Of a stretch of DNA of 64,000 nt, positions 1-7,986 are shown piece after piece (the stretch's first letter is position 1; every line of letters begins with the position of its first letter). This DNA comes from an uncultured Lachnospiraceae bacterium (lineage in GTDB: Bacteria; Bacillota; Clostridia; Lachnospirales; Lachnospiraceae): assembly GCA_902794095.1 (NCBI GenBank), contig CADBFZ010000003.1, forward strand, positions 124,001 through 188,000, written 5' to 3'. The notes under the pieces are model-generated. The model was not told the origin of the DNA, made no database searches, and was given only the letters and a program-made list of their open reading frames with translations. The translations under genes and the position numbers were made by a program.

Positions 1-1
1 T

Positions 2-316
2 CAGTTACTCGGACATATCGTTATGGGTTCCGAAATGGTCGGCGCTGCCGCAAAAGAAATCGAGGGATTTCCCAATATAAAACTTACTCAGCTTCAGCAT
101 TGCATATTGGCTCATCACGGAAAGTATGAATTCGGATCGCCCAAGCTTCCCGAGCTCGTAGAAGCAATGGCTCTTAATCTTGCCGATGAGTGTGATTCTA
201 AGATCGAGATCTACACAGAACTGTTTGAAGCAAATGCAGAGAAAAAAGGACAGTGGCTCGGACCCAGAAAATTCTTGAATGACTCTAACGTAAGATCAAC
301 GATCACAACGGAATAA
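2..316 (+). CDS. YhaM-type 3'-5' exoribonuclease, C-terminal fragment
   Basis: The reading frame is open from the left edge of the window, so only about the last 104 residues are present; an internal ATG at 23 is not the real start. The fragment carries the end of an HD-domain nuclease: the HHGKYEFGSPKLP stretch followed by a LADECDSK segment matches the C-terminal HD region of B. subtilis YhaM, which degrades single-stranded RNA and DNA from the 3' end. It ends 5 bp before rlmD, so the two are probably co-transcribed. The family call is fairly firm; whether an N-terminal OB domain exists cannot be seen. Confidence 0.8.
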   Translation, partial: QLLGHIVMGSEMVGAAAKEIEGFPNIKLTQLQHCILAHHGKYEFGSPKLPELVEAMALNLADECDSKIEIYTELFEANAEKKGQWLGPRKFLNDSNVRSTITTE

Positions 317-321
317 GAATA

Positions 322-1719
322 ATGAAAGAAAACTCTTTTAAGAAAAATGATGAAATCATTCTGACCATTGATGATATCTCGGATGACGGATCCGGGATCG
401 GACGGAGTGACGGATTCATTTTTTTTGTTAAAAACACATTACCCGGAGACCGCATCAAAGCTAAGGTGATGAAGGTCACAAAAAGCTACGGCTTTGCAAG
501 GTGCATGGAGATTATCGAATCTTCAAACGGCAGATGCAAGGCTCGTTGCAGCGTCTTTGAAAAATGCGGCGGATGCTCTTTGCAGAATTACAAATACGAA
601 GAGCAGCTTAAGTATAAATATAATAAAGTAAAAAATGATCTTATAAGGATAGGCTCCCTGACTGAAGAGGAAGTGAATGAAAAGCTTCTTCCCATTGTCG
701 GAATGGATGATCCATACAGATATCGAAACAAAGCTCAGTATCCGGTTCGCATGGGTAAGGACGGAAAACCGCATGCGGGATTTTTTGCAGGACATACTCA
801 TTCCGTAATTGAAACAGATGACTGCCTTATTGAGCCCGAGGTCAATTCAGGGCTTCTTGATGCGGTTCTTAACTGGATGAATAAAAATCATGTTAAGGCA
901 TACGATGAAGAATCCGGAAAAGGATTAGTCAGACATGTACTTATAAGACACGGCTTCACATCGAAGGAGTGCCAGGTAAATCTTGTCATCAACGGAAGTA
1001 AGATTCCTGATGAGGCGGGACTTATCAAGTTACTTACAGATGTAATGCCGACAGACCTTAAATCCGTAACCGTATGTCCCAATACCAGAAGGGATAATGT
1101 TATCCTCGGCGATTCGTACAGAACAATTTACGGTGAAGGATATATAACCGACACACTTGTCGGAATTACATTTAAGATATCCCCGCTTTCTTTCTATCAG
1201 GTAAATCCCGTTCAGACAGAAAAGCTATATGGTCTTGCAAGGGACTATGCATGTCTTTCCGGGGAAGAGGAAGTGCTCGATCTTTATTGCGGTATCGGAA
1301 CGATCTCACTTATGCTTTCCAAAAAAGCAGGACATGTAACCGGAGTTGAGATCGTAGACAGAGCAATCAAGGATGCTAAGGAAAACGCAAAGATTAATGC
1401 AATAGGAAATGCGGAGTTTATTACAGGTGCTGCGGAGGATGTAATCCAGACAATGCTTCCCGGTGAAGGTAACAGAAAAGCTCCCGATGTTGTCGTCGTC
1501 GATCCTCCCAGAAAAGGATGTGCAAGAAGTTGTATTGATGCAATCCTGACGCTTGCACCTAAGAGAGTAGTTTATGTAAGCTGCGATCCCGCGACTCTTT
1601 CAAGAGACATCAAGATCTTCCGCGAAGGCGGATATGAACTTGTAAAGGCAACTCCTGTTGATATGTTCCCGCACTCAAGCCATGTTGAGACGGTTGTATT
1701 GCTGTCACAAGATGAATAA
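322..1719 (+). CDS. rlmD: 23S rRNA (uracil-5-)-methyltransferase, RlmD/RlmCD family
   Basis: This 465-residue enzyme should methylate C5 of a uridine in 23S rRNA using S-adenosylmethionine. An N-terminal TRAM-like RNA-binding domain covers roughly residues 8-65. A cysteine cluster with CGGC near residue 85 and a later Cys in DDCLIEPE fits the family's iron-sulfur site. The methyltransferase core shows DLYCGIGT, a VVVDPPRKGC motif and the catalytic YVSCDPATLSRD near the C-terminus. Length is normal for the family. Firmicutes homologs may modify one or two uridines (RlmCD), which cannot be decided here. The stop overlaps the start of the CPBP gene by 8 bp. Confidence 0.93.
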   Translation: MKENSFKKNDEIILTIDDISDDGSGIGRSDGFIFFVKNTLPGDRIKAKVMKVTKSYGFARCMEIIESSNGRCKARCSVFEKCGGCSLQNYKYEEQLKYKYNKVKNDLIRIGSLTEEEVNEKLLPIVGMDDPYRYRNKAQYPVRMGKDGKPHAGFFAGHTHSVIETDDCLIEPEVNSGLLDAVLNWMNKNHVKAYDEESGKGLVRHVLIRHGFTSKECQVNLVINGSKIPDEAGLIKLLTDVMPTDLKSVTVCPNTRRDNVILGDSYRTIYGEGYITDTLVGITFKISPLSFYQVNPVQTEKLYGLARDYACLSGEEEVLDLYCGIGTISLMLSKKAGHVTGVEIVDRAIKDAKENAKINAIGNAEFITGAAEDVIQTMLPGEGNRKAPDVVVVDPPRKGCARSCIDAILTLAPKRVVYVSCDPATLSRDIKIFREGGYELVKATPVDMFPHSSHVETVVLLSQDE

Positions 1720-2488
1720 GCCGTCTAAAAATGTGGTTCTTTTCATAATTATAGCGTTCCTTCTCCCGCTGATGATTGTTGCAACACAGAGCAGGGATTT
1801 AAATAATGCCATTGGTTTTGTCTTATACGGTATTCAAGCAGCTGCTCCTTCTATCGCAGCGATTGTTGTTTTTGCGGTAAACAAGGAATTGAGAGTATCT
1901 TTTTCTCGATTATTCCACAAAGATTATTTGACGAGAGCAATCTTTTTACCGGCGGTAATCGTTTGTGTTGTTATGATTGCAGCAAAACTGCTTTCATCCT
2001 TGATCATTGGAGAACACAACTCTTTTTTTGGAGCCGTATCCTGTAAGCAATGGATTATCATCCTGTGGGCCTTTGTGGCAGAAGAACTTGGATGGAGAGG
2101 GTATCTGGAGCCTGAGCTCAATAAACTTGGTGTTAACAAACAGCTTATTCCAGGTATGGTTGGTTTGATATGGTGCTTATGGCATTATCATTACTTCATG
2201 CAGAATAGTATTGAGATACCCATAGCGTTATTTTTGATCGGATGTATTATTGAAAGTTATATCTACAGTTTTCTGATGAGATTTACAAAGAATAATCTTA
2301 TATCAGCCATGACCTTTCATTTTGCATATAACTTAATGATCCACGTTGCGGCTATAAATCCTTCTGATAACAATGGGTGCTTAATCCCTTACGTAACAAT
2401 GATGATAATAGAAGCTGTGGTATTATTTGTGTTGATATTATGGGATGTAAAAAGGAAAATCCTAAACCATAATGGAGATCGATTATGA
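1712..2488 (+). CDS. CPBP family intramembrane metalloprotease
   Basis: A 258-residue multi-pass membrane protein of the CPBP (CAAX protease and bacteriocin-processing, also Abi) family. The diagnostic glutamate pair is in EELGWRGYLEP (about residue 121) and later histidines are in WHYHYF and TFHFAYN, which together would form the metal-binding intramembrane active site. I chose ATG 1712 because the earlier in-frame start at 1658 lies deep inside rlmD and adds non-hydrophobic sequence. The 8-bp overlap with rlmD suggests translational coupling. Family members process prenylated or bacteriocin-type peptides or give self-immunity; the substrate here is unknown. It is coupled to the serine hydrolase by an ATGA overlap. 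Confidence 0.85.
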   Translation: MNKPSKNVVLFIIIAFLLPLMIVATQSRDLNNAIGFVLYGIQAAAPSIAAIVVFAVNKELRVSFSRLFHKDYLTRAIFLPAVIVCVVMIAAKLLSSLIIGEHNSFFGAVSCKQWIIILWAFVAEELGWRGYLEPELNKLGVNKQLIPGMVGLIWCLWHYHYFMQNSIEIPIALFLIGCIIESYIYSFLMRFTKNNLISAMTFHFAYNLMIHVAAINPSDNNGCLIPYVTMMIIEAVVLFVLILWDVKRKILNHNGDRL

Positions 2489-3489
2489 AAATTGAAATGG
2501 ATAATGATTTTAGAGGAAATGCTTATATCATCAAAAGTGATGAAGTCTTGCTGAATTACAGCGGCGGATTTTCAGATCTGGCGAATGAGATATCGAATAC
2601 GCTTAACACAAGATTTGCAACTGCATCCATGGGTAAAACATTTGTGGCCGTGGGAATCCTTCAGCTGATCGAAGCCGGGAAACTAAGATTTGAGGATACT
2701 CTTGGAGCTATTCTTGATATCGATCTGAAAAGCATTGATCCGGGTGTCACCGTGAAGCAGCTTTTGAACCACACTTCCGGCGTACCGGATTATTTCGATG
2801 AGTCAGTCATGGATGATTATGAGGCGCTTTGGACAGATTATCCTAATTACAGGATAAGACATAACGAGGATATGCTTCCGCTGTTTATAGATAAACCCAT
2901 GATGTATCCGAAAGGGGAAAAGTTTCAGTACAACAATACCGGATACATACTGCTCGCTATGATCATTGAAAAGATCACAGGTATGTATTTTGATGAATAT
3001 CTTCAGAAAAATCTATTTGATAAATGTGGCATGAGTTCTACCGGATATTTTGCTTTTGATAAGCTGCCTGCAAGGTGCGCAAACAGCTATATCTATTGTC
3101 CGGATACAAAAGACTACCGCACAAATATTTATTCTGTCGGAGCAAAGGGCACCGGTGACGGAGGGGCATTTGTGACAGTAGGGGATATCGTGAAATTCTG
3201 GAACGCCCTGATCAGACATGAGTTGCTTTCTGAGAAAATGGTATCGGAGATGTTTTCAAAACAAAGCGGTGACGGTAAGGATCCGGAAGAGGGGTATTAC
3301 GGCTACGGAGTATGGATCATCGACAATCCGGATGGACAGGACTATGTGTATATGCAGGGAATTGATGACGGAGTGAGTGCAATCTCCGAATTTAATCCTA
3401 ATAACGGGATGATCACAGTCATGCTCAGTAATTTCGGGGATAATGTGTGGTCGAGAATGAGGAAAATCCGGGAGGAAGTGTATGTCTGA
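2485..3489 (+). CDS. Serine hydrolase, beta-lactamase class C/DD-peptidase fold
   Basis: A 334-residue protein of the penicillin-binding, beta-lactamase-like esterase group. The SxxK nucleophile motif is SMGK near residue 49 and the YxN motif is the YNN of FQYNNTGY near residue 150; NHTSGVPDY between them is also typical. There is no signal peptide, so it is probably cytoplasmic and more likely an esterase or peptidase than a resistance beta-lactamase. It starts inside the end of the CPBP gene (ATGA), so the two form one unit. Substrate cannot be inferred. Confidence 0.85.
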   Translation: MKIEMDNDFRGNAYIIKSDEVLLNYSGGFSDLANEISNTLNTRFATASMGKTFVAVGILQLIEAGKLRFEDTLGAILDIDLKSIDPGVTVKQLLNHTSGVPDYFDESVMDDYEALWTDYPNYRIRHNEDMLPLFIDKPMMYPKGEKFQYNNTGYILLAMIIEKITGMYFDEYLQKNLFDKCGMSSTGYFAFDKLPARCANSYIYCPDTKDYRTNIYSVGAKGTGDGGAFVTVGDIVKFWNALIRHELLSEKMVSEMFSKQSGDGKDPEEGYYGYGVWIIDNPDGQDYVYMQGIDDGVSAISEFNPNNGMITVMLSNFGDNVWSRMRKIREEVYV

Positions 3490-3522
3490 TCCCGAGGGAA
3501 AGTAGTTAATCAATGAAAATGA

Positions 3523-3556
3523 CGTCGAGACGGTAGTATAGCTGTCACACGAGTAA
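3523..3556 (+). pseudogene. Relict of an rlmD-type gene 3' end
   Basis: This intergenic stretch matches the last codons of rlmD (1684-1720). Over the first 27 bases there are only four differences, and the conceptual translation VETVV-stop-LSHE mirrors the true end VETVVLLSQDE. It contains an in-frame stop and has no upstream coding part. It looks like the leftover tail of a second rlmD-like gene or of a partial duplication. See the finding on insertion of the CPBP/hydrolase block. Confidence 0.65.
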
Positions 3557-3612
3557 GGCAATTTGCGTATGTTGAAGTTCAGCTGTGGTACAGACCATTG
3601 GAGGATTAGATT

Positions 3613-4029
3613 TTGAAAATTGTTAAGAAAAGTGAACCTGAGAAAAAAGTCGGAGATTTTATAAATGAGGCTTTTACAGATTATGCAAAAAGCAGTGATG
3701 TGGATTTGAATTTTGAAGAGTACTGGTTTGTTGCGGAAGATACTAACGGAAATATTATCGGATCGATCACAGGCAGAGCATATTACAACGAAGTACACAT
3801 CGGAGATCTGATAATCGACAAAAATCACAGAAGACAAAACATAGGATCAAAACTGGTCAGTGCAGTTGAAGAAGAATACAGCAACAGATGTTTTGAGAAG
3901 ATCACATTAACCACATTCGGATTCCAGGCTCCCGAATTTTATAAAAAGCTGGGATATGAGCTGGAGTTCGTACGTGAGGACAAAGATCCCAAACTATCAA
4001 AGTATTTTTATTGCAAGGCATTACGGTGA
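3613..4029 (+). CDS. GNAT family N-acetyltransferase
   Basis: A 138-residue single-domain GNAT. The acetyl-CoA binding segment is RRQNIGSKL (about residues 76-84) after the strand HIGDLIIDKNHR, and the C-terminal APEFYKKLGYE is the usual motif B end. It starts with TTG at 3613, chosen because GGAGG (3600-3604) lies 8 bases upstream and there is no earlier ATG. The substrate (small molecule, peptide or antibiotic) is unknown. It opens a run of accessory genes that continues to 8735. Confidence 0.85.
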   Translation: MKIVKKSEPEKKVGDFINEAFTDYAKSSDVDLNFEEYWFVAEDTNGNIIGSITGRAYYNEVHIGDLIIDKNHRRQNIGSKLVSAVEEEYSNRCFEKITLTTFGFQAPEFYKKLGYELEFVREDKDPKLSKYFYCKALR

Positions 4030-4038
4030 GGGAAGCAG

Positions 4039-4782
4039 ATGAGAGCACGTGTTTATAACAAGTTAAAAAATGAATACTATATTTCTGAAGTATACGGGGT
4101 TATAAACAGGCGCGGTGATTTCTACATTGTGGATGATTATTGCAAACCGGAAAATGTAGCTTTGATACAGTATCTGGATTTTGAAACAAAGCCTCCGTAT
4201 AAAGTAAATGTGGAGACCATAGATTACAATCCGATTCCTGATGGAGAATGGACGTATAATCCACAAAATCATGACAGAGGTTATAGGGAAATCTTCGAAA
4301 ATGAAAAGGTACTAAACGAGCTTCTTGAAAAAAGATCCGTTCCCAAAACGGAACTGGGATTGTCTGTTCACTCTACTAAGCTTACCGGATGGAATTATAT
4401 TGAATCGGAATCGGATATAGATTATCTGATGAACGAGTATAGCGGATTTCATGATTCTGTTCTGAAAGAAATGACATATATCAGCGGTGATTGTGTCGAA
4501 AATGGCAGGATGTCTTTACATCCGGTCGGAAGTAAGAGTGTTCGATTGGTATTCAACAGCGATTGGGCTAAAGAAATCGAAATAATTCTTTTATCACCAA
4601 GGGTCTGTCATCTTGTTCCCGGTGAAGAAAACTATTTGTCGGATATATATGATGCCTCGATTTTTATACGGGATTATATGGTTTATTTTTATACTTCCGA
4701 GTTTAAAGAAATACCGGACAATTTCGATGGAACATATTTTAAATCATTAGGAATGATGTGGAGATACAATGAAGAAAATTAG
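4039..4782 (+). CDS. Uncharacterised 247-residue protein
   Basis: I do not recognise a named family. The N-terminal half (about 1-110) is a soluble beta-rich stretch rich in Tyr and Asn. The C-terminal half contains YSGFHDSVLKEMTYISG, a pattern I associate with small immunity-like or DUF proteins of Firmicutes that accompany other orphan genes, and ends in an aromatic-rich strand. There is no signal peptide or membrane segment. Its 3' end overlaps the start of a 59-codon membrane protein gene by 14 bp, so the two are probably co-translated. Confidence 0.6.
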   Translation: MRARVYNKLKNEYYISEVYGVINRRGDFYIVDDYCKPENVALIQYLDFETKPPYKVNVETIDYNPIPDGEWTYNPQNHDRGYREIFENEKVLNELLEKRSVPKTELGLSVHSTKLTGWNYIESESDIDYLMNEYSGFHDSVLKEMTYISGDCVENGRMSLHPVGSKSVRLVFNSDWAKEIEIILLSPRVCHLVPGEENYLSDIYDASIFIRDYMVYFYTSEFKEIPDNFDGTYFKSLGMMWRYNEEN

Positions 4783-4948
4783 ACTGATAATTTCCGTACT
4801 TGCGATACTCTTAAGTATTACTTTGATAGTTGCCGGTTTGTATAAAGTAATATCTCTGCACACAAACGACTGGGGAACGATATTGGTGGGAGCATTCTTC
4901 CTGATAGCTGTTGCCCCGGATGTTTACGATCATTTCAATAAGAAGTGA
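4769..4948 (+). CDS. Small two-helix membrane protein (59 aa)
   Basis: The ORF starts at ATG 4769 inside the end of the preceding gene and encodes MKKIRLIISVLAILLSITL followed by a short loop and a second hydrophobic stretch (about 35-48), ending HFNKK. The pattern is two transmembrane helices with positive termini. Overlap on its 5' side and the AviRa-like ribosome-binding site on its 3' end argue that it is translated. Function unknown. Confidence 0.55.
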   Translation: MKKIRLIISVLAILLSITLIVAGLYKVISLHTNDWGTILVGAFFLIAVAPDVYDHFNKK

Positions 4949-4961
4949 GGAGGATAACCGC

Positions 4962-5660
4962 TTGATCTATAAATACGGAGCAGCGGACAATTACGAAGAT
5001 TTCGCAAGCGGAAGAGTAATCTACGGAGGGAAGGGAATTCCCAATTATCCTGTCAGATTGATTACTGAGATCTTTGGAAGAGCAATGGAATACTCGAAGA
5101 AGAAAGAAGATCTCATAGTTTATGATCCGTGTTGCGGAGGCGCTTATTCGTTAACTATTCTCGGATTCTTCTATGGAGAAAATATCGGCAGGATATACGG
5201 AAGCGATATTTCCGAAGAGATGGTTATACATGCCCGGAAGAATCTGAATCTGTTAAAGTATGCGGGACTTGACGAGGGAAAAACAGAACTGGAAAAGCTT
5301 TATTCCGAGTTTGGAAAAATCTCCCATAAAGAAGCGATTGAAAGTATTGATAAATTAAAAGAAAAACTTGTTAAAGATATCGAATCCGAATGTTTTGCAG
5401 CGGACTGCACAAAGAGTCTTCCTGATATAAAGCCGGACATCATTATCACGGATATTCCTTACGGAAATCTTGTGAACTGGGGCGGTGAAGGTGAGCTTGA
5501 TGTTATGATGGACAACTTGCTCAGACTAGCAGGTGATGATACTGTTCTGGCAGTAAGTATGGACAAGAGCCAGAAGATATCATCTGAAGGATGGAGACGC
5601 GTCGAGAAACAAAGCATCGGAAAAAGACGATTTGAGATTTTGTGCAAAAAACAGTTATAA
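4962..5660 (+). CDS. AviRa-like 23S rRNA guanine methyltransferase
   Basis: A 232-residue class I methyltransferase. It resembles AviRa, the avilamycin-resistance methyltransferase of Streptomyces viridochromogenes that methylates a 23S rRNA guanosine. Shared features are the N-terminal FASGRVIYGGKGIPNYPVRL block, the SAM motif VYDPCCGGAYSLTILGF, and the catalytic-type TDIPYG in place of NPPY. I chose TTG 4962, with GAGGAGG 8 bases upstream, over an upstream ATG at 4911 that lies inside the small membrane gene. It could protect ribosomes from orthosomycins, or be a housekeeping modification enzyme. Confidence 0.8.
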   Translation: MIYKYGAADNYEDFASGRVIYGGKGIPNYPVRLITEIFGRAMEYSKKKEDLIVYDPCCGGAYSLTILGFFYGENIGRIYGSDISEEMVIHARKNLNLLKYAGLDEGKTELEKLYSEFGKISHKEAIESIDKLKEKLVKDIESECFAADCTKSLPDIKPDIIITDIPYGNLVNWGGEGELDVMMDNLLRLAGDDTVLAVSMDKSQKISSEGWRRVEKQSIGKRRFEILCKKQL

Positions 5661-5725
5661 ACGATTGCGATATATATAAGTTCTATACGGGAAGGTAAGA
5701 TGTCTCCTGTAGAGAGGTTAGAGTT

Positions 5726-6472
5726 ATGAAGTACAGAAATGCGAGAGACATTTTTCCGGAGAAACTCCTGAAACAGATTCAGAAATATGTATCGGGAGAA
5801 ACAATCTATATTCCGGCCGGAGCAGAGAAAAATGATTGGGGTGCAACCTCGGGTTATCAGCAGTACATACGAGAGAGAAATGCAGCAATCCGCGATTCTT
5901 TTCAAAACGGAAAAACAATCGAAGCATTGATGGAAGAATACTCCCTTTCTTACGATTCAATCAAAAAAGTTGTTTACAGTAAGAAGGAGATAACAATGCT
6001 GAAGTATAGCGCAACCGTAGAGTCTGCCATTGAGTATGGCAAACAGGAGAAGATGGATGCATGGGTGCATCTTTATCTTAATGAAGAAGGAAGGAACATT
6101 CCCTTTTCCGACGGATTAAAATTATGCGACAGATTCTTTTTCAGTCCCGCACAGTTCCCGGTAAGTTTATTTAAGAGATGCTCGGGACCTGAGGAAGATA
6201 TGACGTACCGTGTGGATAAGGATTGGTGGGAGCACAAGATTTCCGAACTGACAAAAGTGATTCAGGACGGAACCGAGATGCCTCCTATCATTGTCCACTA
6301 TGTGGACGGAGAGTTTGAGTTAAATGATGGTAACCACAGATTACAGGTTTACAAAGATCTTGGAATCGAAACCGTATGGGTTATCATCTGGATCACCGAA
6401 GAGCAGGAATTAAAAGATTTCATGTGCAAATACGGTGAGTATGTTAAGGATTGTAAGGTAGTACAAAGATGA
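5726..6472 (+). CDS. CD3324-type HTH domain fused to ParB/Srx-like domain
   Basis: Residues 1-90 match the CD3324 family of small clostridial HTH proteins: YIPAGAEKNDWGATSGY, then RERNAAIRD, then a Mor-like helix-turn-helix ending SYDSIKKVVY. A free-standing paralog lies at 21096. Residues 100-248 form a ParB/sulfiredoxin-like domain, with PPIIVHYVDGEF followed by ELNDGNHRLQVY. The join carries AAGGAG followed by an in-frame ATG at 5996, so the C-terminal half may also be made alone. Function unknown; DNA or nucleotide binding is likely. Confidence 0.7.
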   Translation: MKYRNARDIFPEKLLKQIQKYVSGETIYIPAGAEKNDWGATSGYQQYIRERNAAIRDSFQNGKTIEALMEEYSLSYDSIKKVVYSKKEITMLKYSATVESAIEYGKQEKMDAWVHLYLNEEGRNIPFSDGLKLCDRFFFSPAQFPVSLFKRCSGPEEDMTYRVDKDWWEHKISELTKVIQDGTEMPPIIVHYVDGEFELNDGNHRLQVYKDLGIETVWVIIWITEEQELKDFMCKYGEYVKDCKVVQR

Positions 6473-6975
6473 AGTTATATATTATTACCGGAGCATGCGG
6501 TTCCGGAAAATCAACAATGAAGGATGCTTTGGAGAGTATTCTTGATAATACAAAGTATGCATGCATAGACTGCGATGAGGTTGGTCTTAACTGGTGGGAC
6601 TATGCCGGAACCGAACGAGAGTCCAAGTATAAAGACGATACTTTGGCGAAAGCTGCTCAGATGGCTGAGGGAAAGGATATGATTTTTGTATCCTGTATAA
6701 ATCCTCAGGACTATATGGCAAGTCAGGAAATTCCCGAGTGCATCGAGTCAACGGATTTTATAGTTCTTAGTCCCGCAGATGAGGAGATCATAAGAAGACT
6801 CAAAGCAAGACCTGCCGAAAGAGGCTTTACTTCCGATGAAAAGATTGAGCCTCACGTGGGATTCAACAGATGGTTTAGAAAAAACAAGGGTAAGTTCAAT
6901 CTGTTTATCGATAACACCGATCAGTCTGTTGATGAAACGGCTAAGATGATAGAGAAATTTATCAATCGTAACTGA
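6469..6975 (+). CDS. P-loop nucleoside/shikimate-kinase-like ATPase
   Basis: A 168-residue AAA/kinase-fold protein with Walker A GACGSGKST at residues 8-16 and a nucleotide-kinase-like layout (CIDCDEVGLNWWDY as a DxD substrate loop, then IRRLKARPAERG as a lid). It overlaps the preceding gene by ATGA, so it is translationally coupled. The phosphate acceptor is unknown; small proteins of this type often modify nucleosides or antibiotics. Confidence 0.75.
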   Translation: MKLYIITGACGSGKSTMKDALESILDNTKYACIDCDEVGLNWWDYAGTERESKYKDDTLAKAAQMAEGKDMIFVSCINPQDYMASQEIPECIESTDFIVLSPADEEIIRRLKARPAERGFTSDEKIEPHVGFNRWFRKNKGKFNLFIDNTDQSVDETAKMIEKFINRN

Positions 6976-6981
6976 CATTTA

Positions 6982-7986
6982 ATGGAAAACATACATGCAT
7001 TGGTAAAACAATGCGGTCTGGGAACAATTGAAGGAGAGATTCTTCCTGTGTCCGGCGGATATATGCACAAAATGTTTAAGGTGCATACATCTGCCGGCAC
7101 TTATGCTGTGAAAAGTTTGAATCCTGAAATCATGAGCCGCCCGGATGCAATGAGTAATTATTCCGAAGCGGAAAAGCTGGAGCGGATTTTGGAAGACGCC
7201 GGTCTTCCTGTTGTGGCGGCATTATCTTTTGATGGGAAAAAGATGATATCCGTAAATGGAAGATATTATTATATATTTCCTTGGATTGAAGGTAGGATAA
7301 CAGATTTCAATTCGATTGATGCTGAGCAGTGTTATATTGCAGGATCGCTACTCGGAAAGATTCATTCCATTGATTCGAAACCGGTACGTGATGAAGAGAG
7401 TGATACCTGCGATATAGATTTCAAATCTTTACTGGATGAAGCGCGTAAGAAGGAAAGCAGGATTGCTCAGTTGCTGGAACCAAGCATTTCATTTCTTGAT
7501 AATGCATGTGCCAAATTAAATGAAGCAAGGAAAAATCTTCCGAAGATTAAAGTGATCAGCGACGATGATATGGATCCGAAGAATGTGATGTGGCATAACG
7601 GAGAAGCATATATCATCGATCTTGAATGTCTGGGATACGGCAATCCGATTTCATCATGTCTGGAACTTTCCATGCAATGGGCAGGAATTGTTACCGGGAA
7701 TTTTAAAAGAGAAAATCTGGAAGCATTTTTCAAAGGATATCTAGAGAACTACGATAACGGATTCATGTCATACCATGAACTAATAGGCATTGCTTATACC
7801 TGGGTGGAATGGCTTGAGTATAATATAAGACGAGCACTGGGAACGGCAAGCTCGGATTCGGATGAAATAAAGCTGGGAGAAACCGAAACGGAAAATACAA
7901 TACACAGAATTAAGTATTTGAATTCTATTGAAGAAGAGATTGTTTCGGTATTGGAGAACATATGCAAAAGAAGAGAAGAAAATTAA
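6982..7986 (+). CDS. APH/choline-kinase-fold phosphotransferase
   Basis: A 334-residue protein-kinase-like phosphotransferase. The N-lobe carries the lysine strand YAVKSLNPE, the catalytic loop is ISDDDMDPKNVMW (a variant of HGDxxxxN in which the usual His is Asp), and YIIDLECLGYGNP supplies the metal-binding Asp of the DFG-like step. Relatives phosphorylate aminoglycosides, macrolides, choline, homoserine or fructosamine, so the substrate is open. No clear Shine-Dalgarno precedes the ATG, which sits 6 bp after the kinase gene, suggesting coupling. Its end overlaps the next gene by 25 bp. Confidence 0.8.
   Translation: MENIHALVKQCGLGTIEGEILPVSGGYMHKMFKVHTSAGTYAVKSLNPEIMSRPDAMSNYSEAEKLERILEDAGLPVVAALSFDGKKMISVNGRYYYIFPWIEGRITDFNSIDAEQCYIAGSLLGKIHSIDSKPVRDEESDTCDIDFKSLLDEARKKESRIAQLLEPSISFLDNACAKLNEARKNLPKIKVISDDDMDPKNVMWHNGEAYIIDLECLGYGNPISSCLELSMQWAGIVTGNFKRENLEAFFKGYLENYDNGFMSYHELIGIAYTWVEWLEYNIRRALGTASSDSDEIKLGETETENTIHRIKYLNSIEEEIVSVLENICKRREEN

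Noticed and set aside
2485..3489. Beta-lactam resistance gene
   Set aside because: The SxxK and YxN motifs are there, but there is no signal peptide and the protein fits the broad esterase/peptidase group, so resistance is not claimed.
3256..3837. Long - strand ORF (193 codons)
   Set aside because: It is antisense to the serine hydrolase and GNAT genes, has no ribosome site and its translation lacks any protein-like motif.
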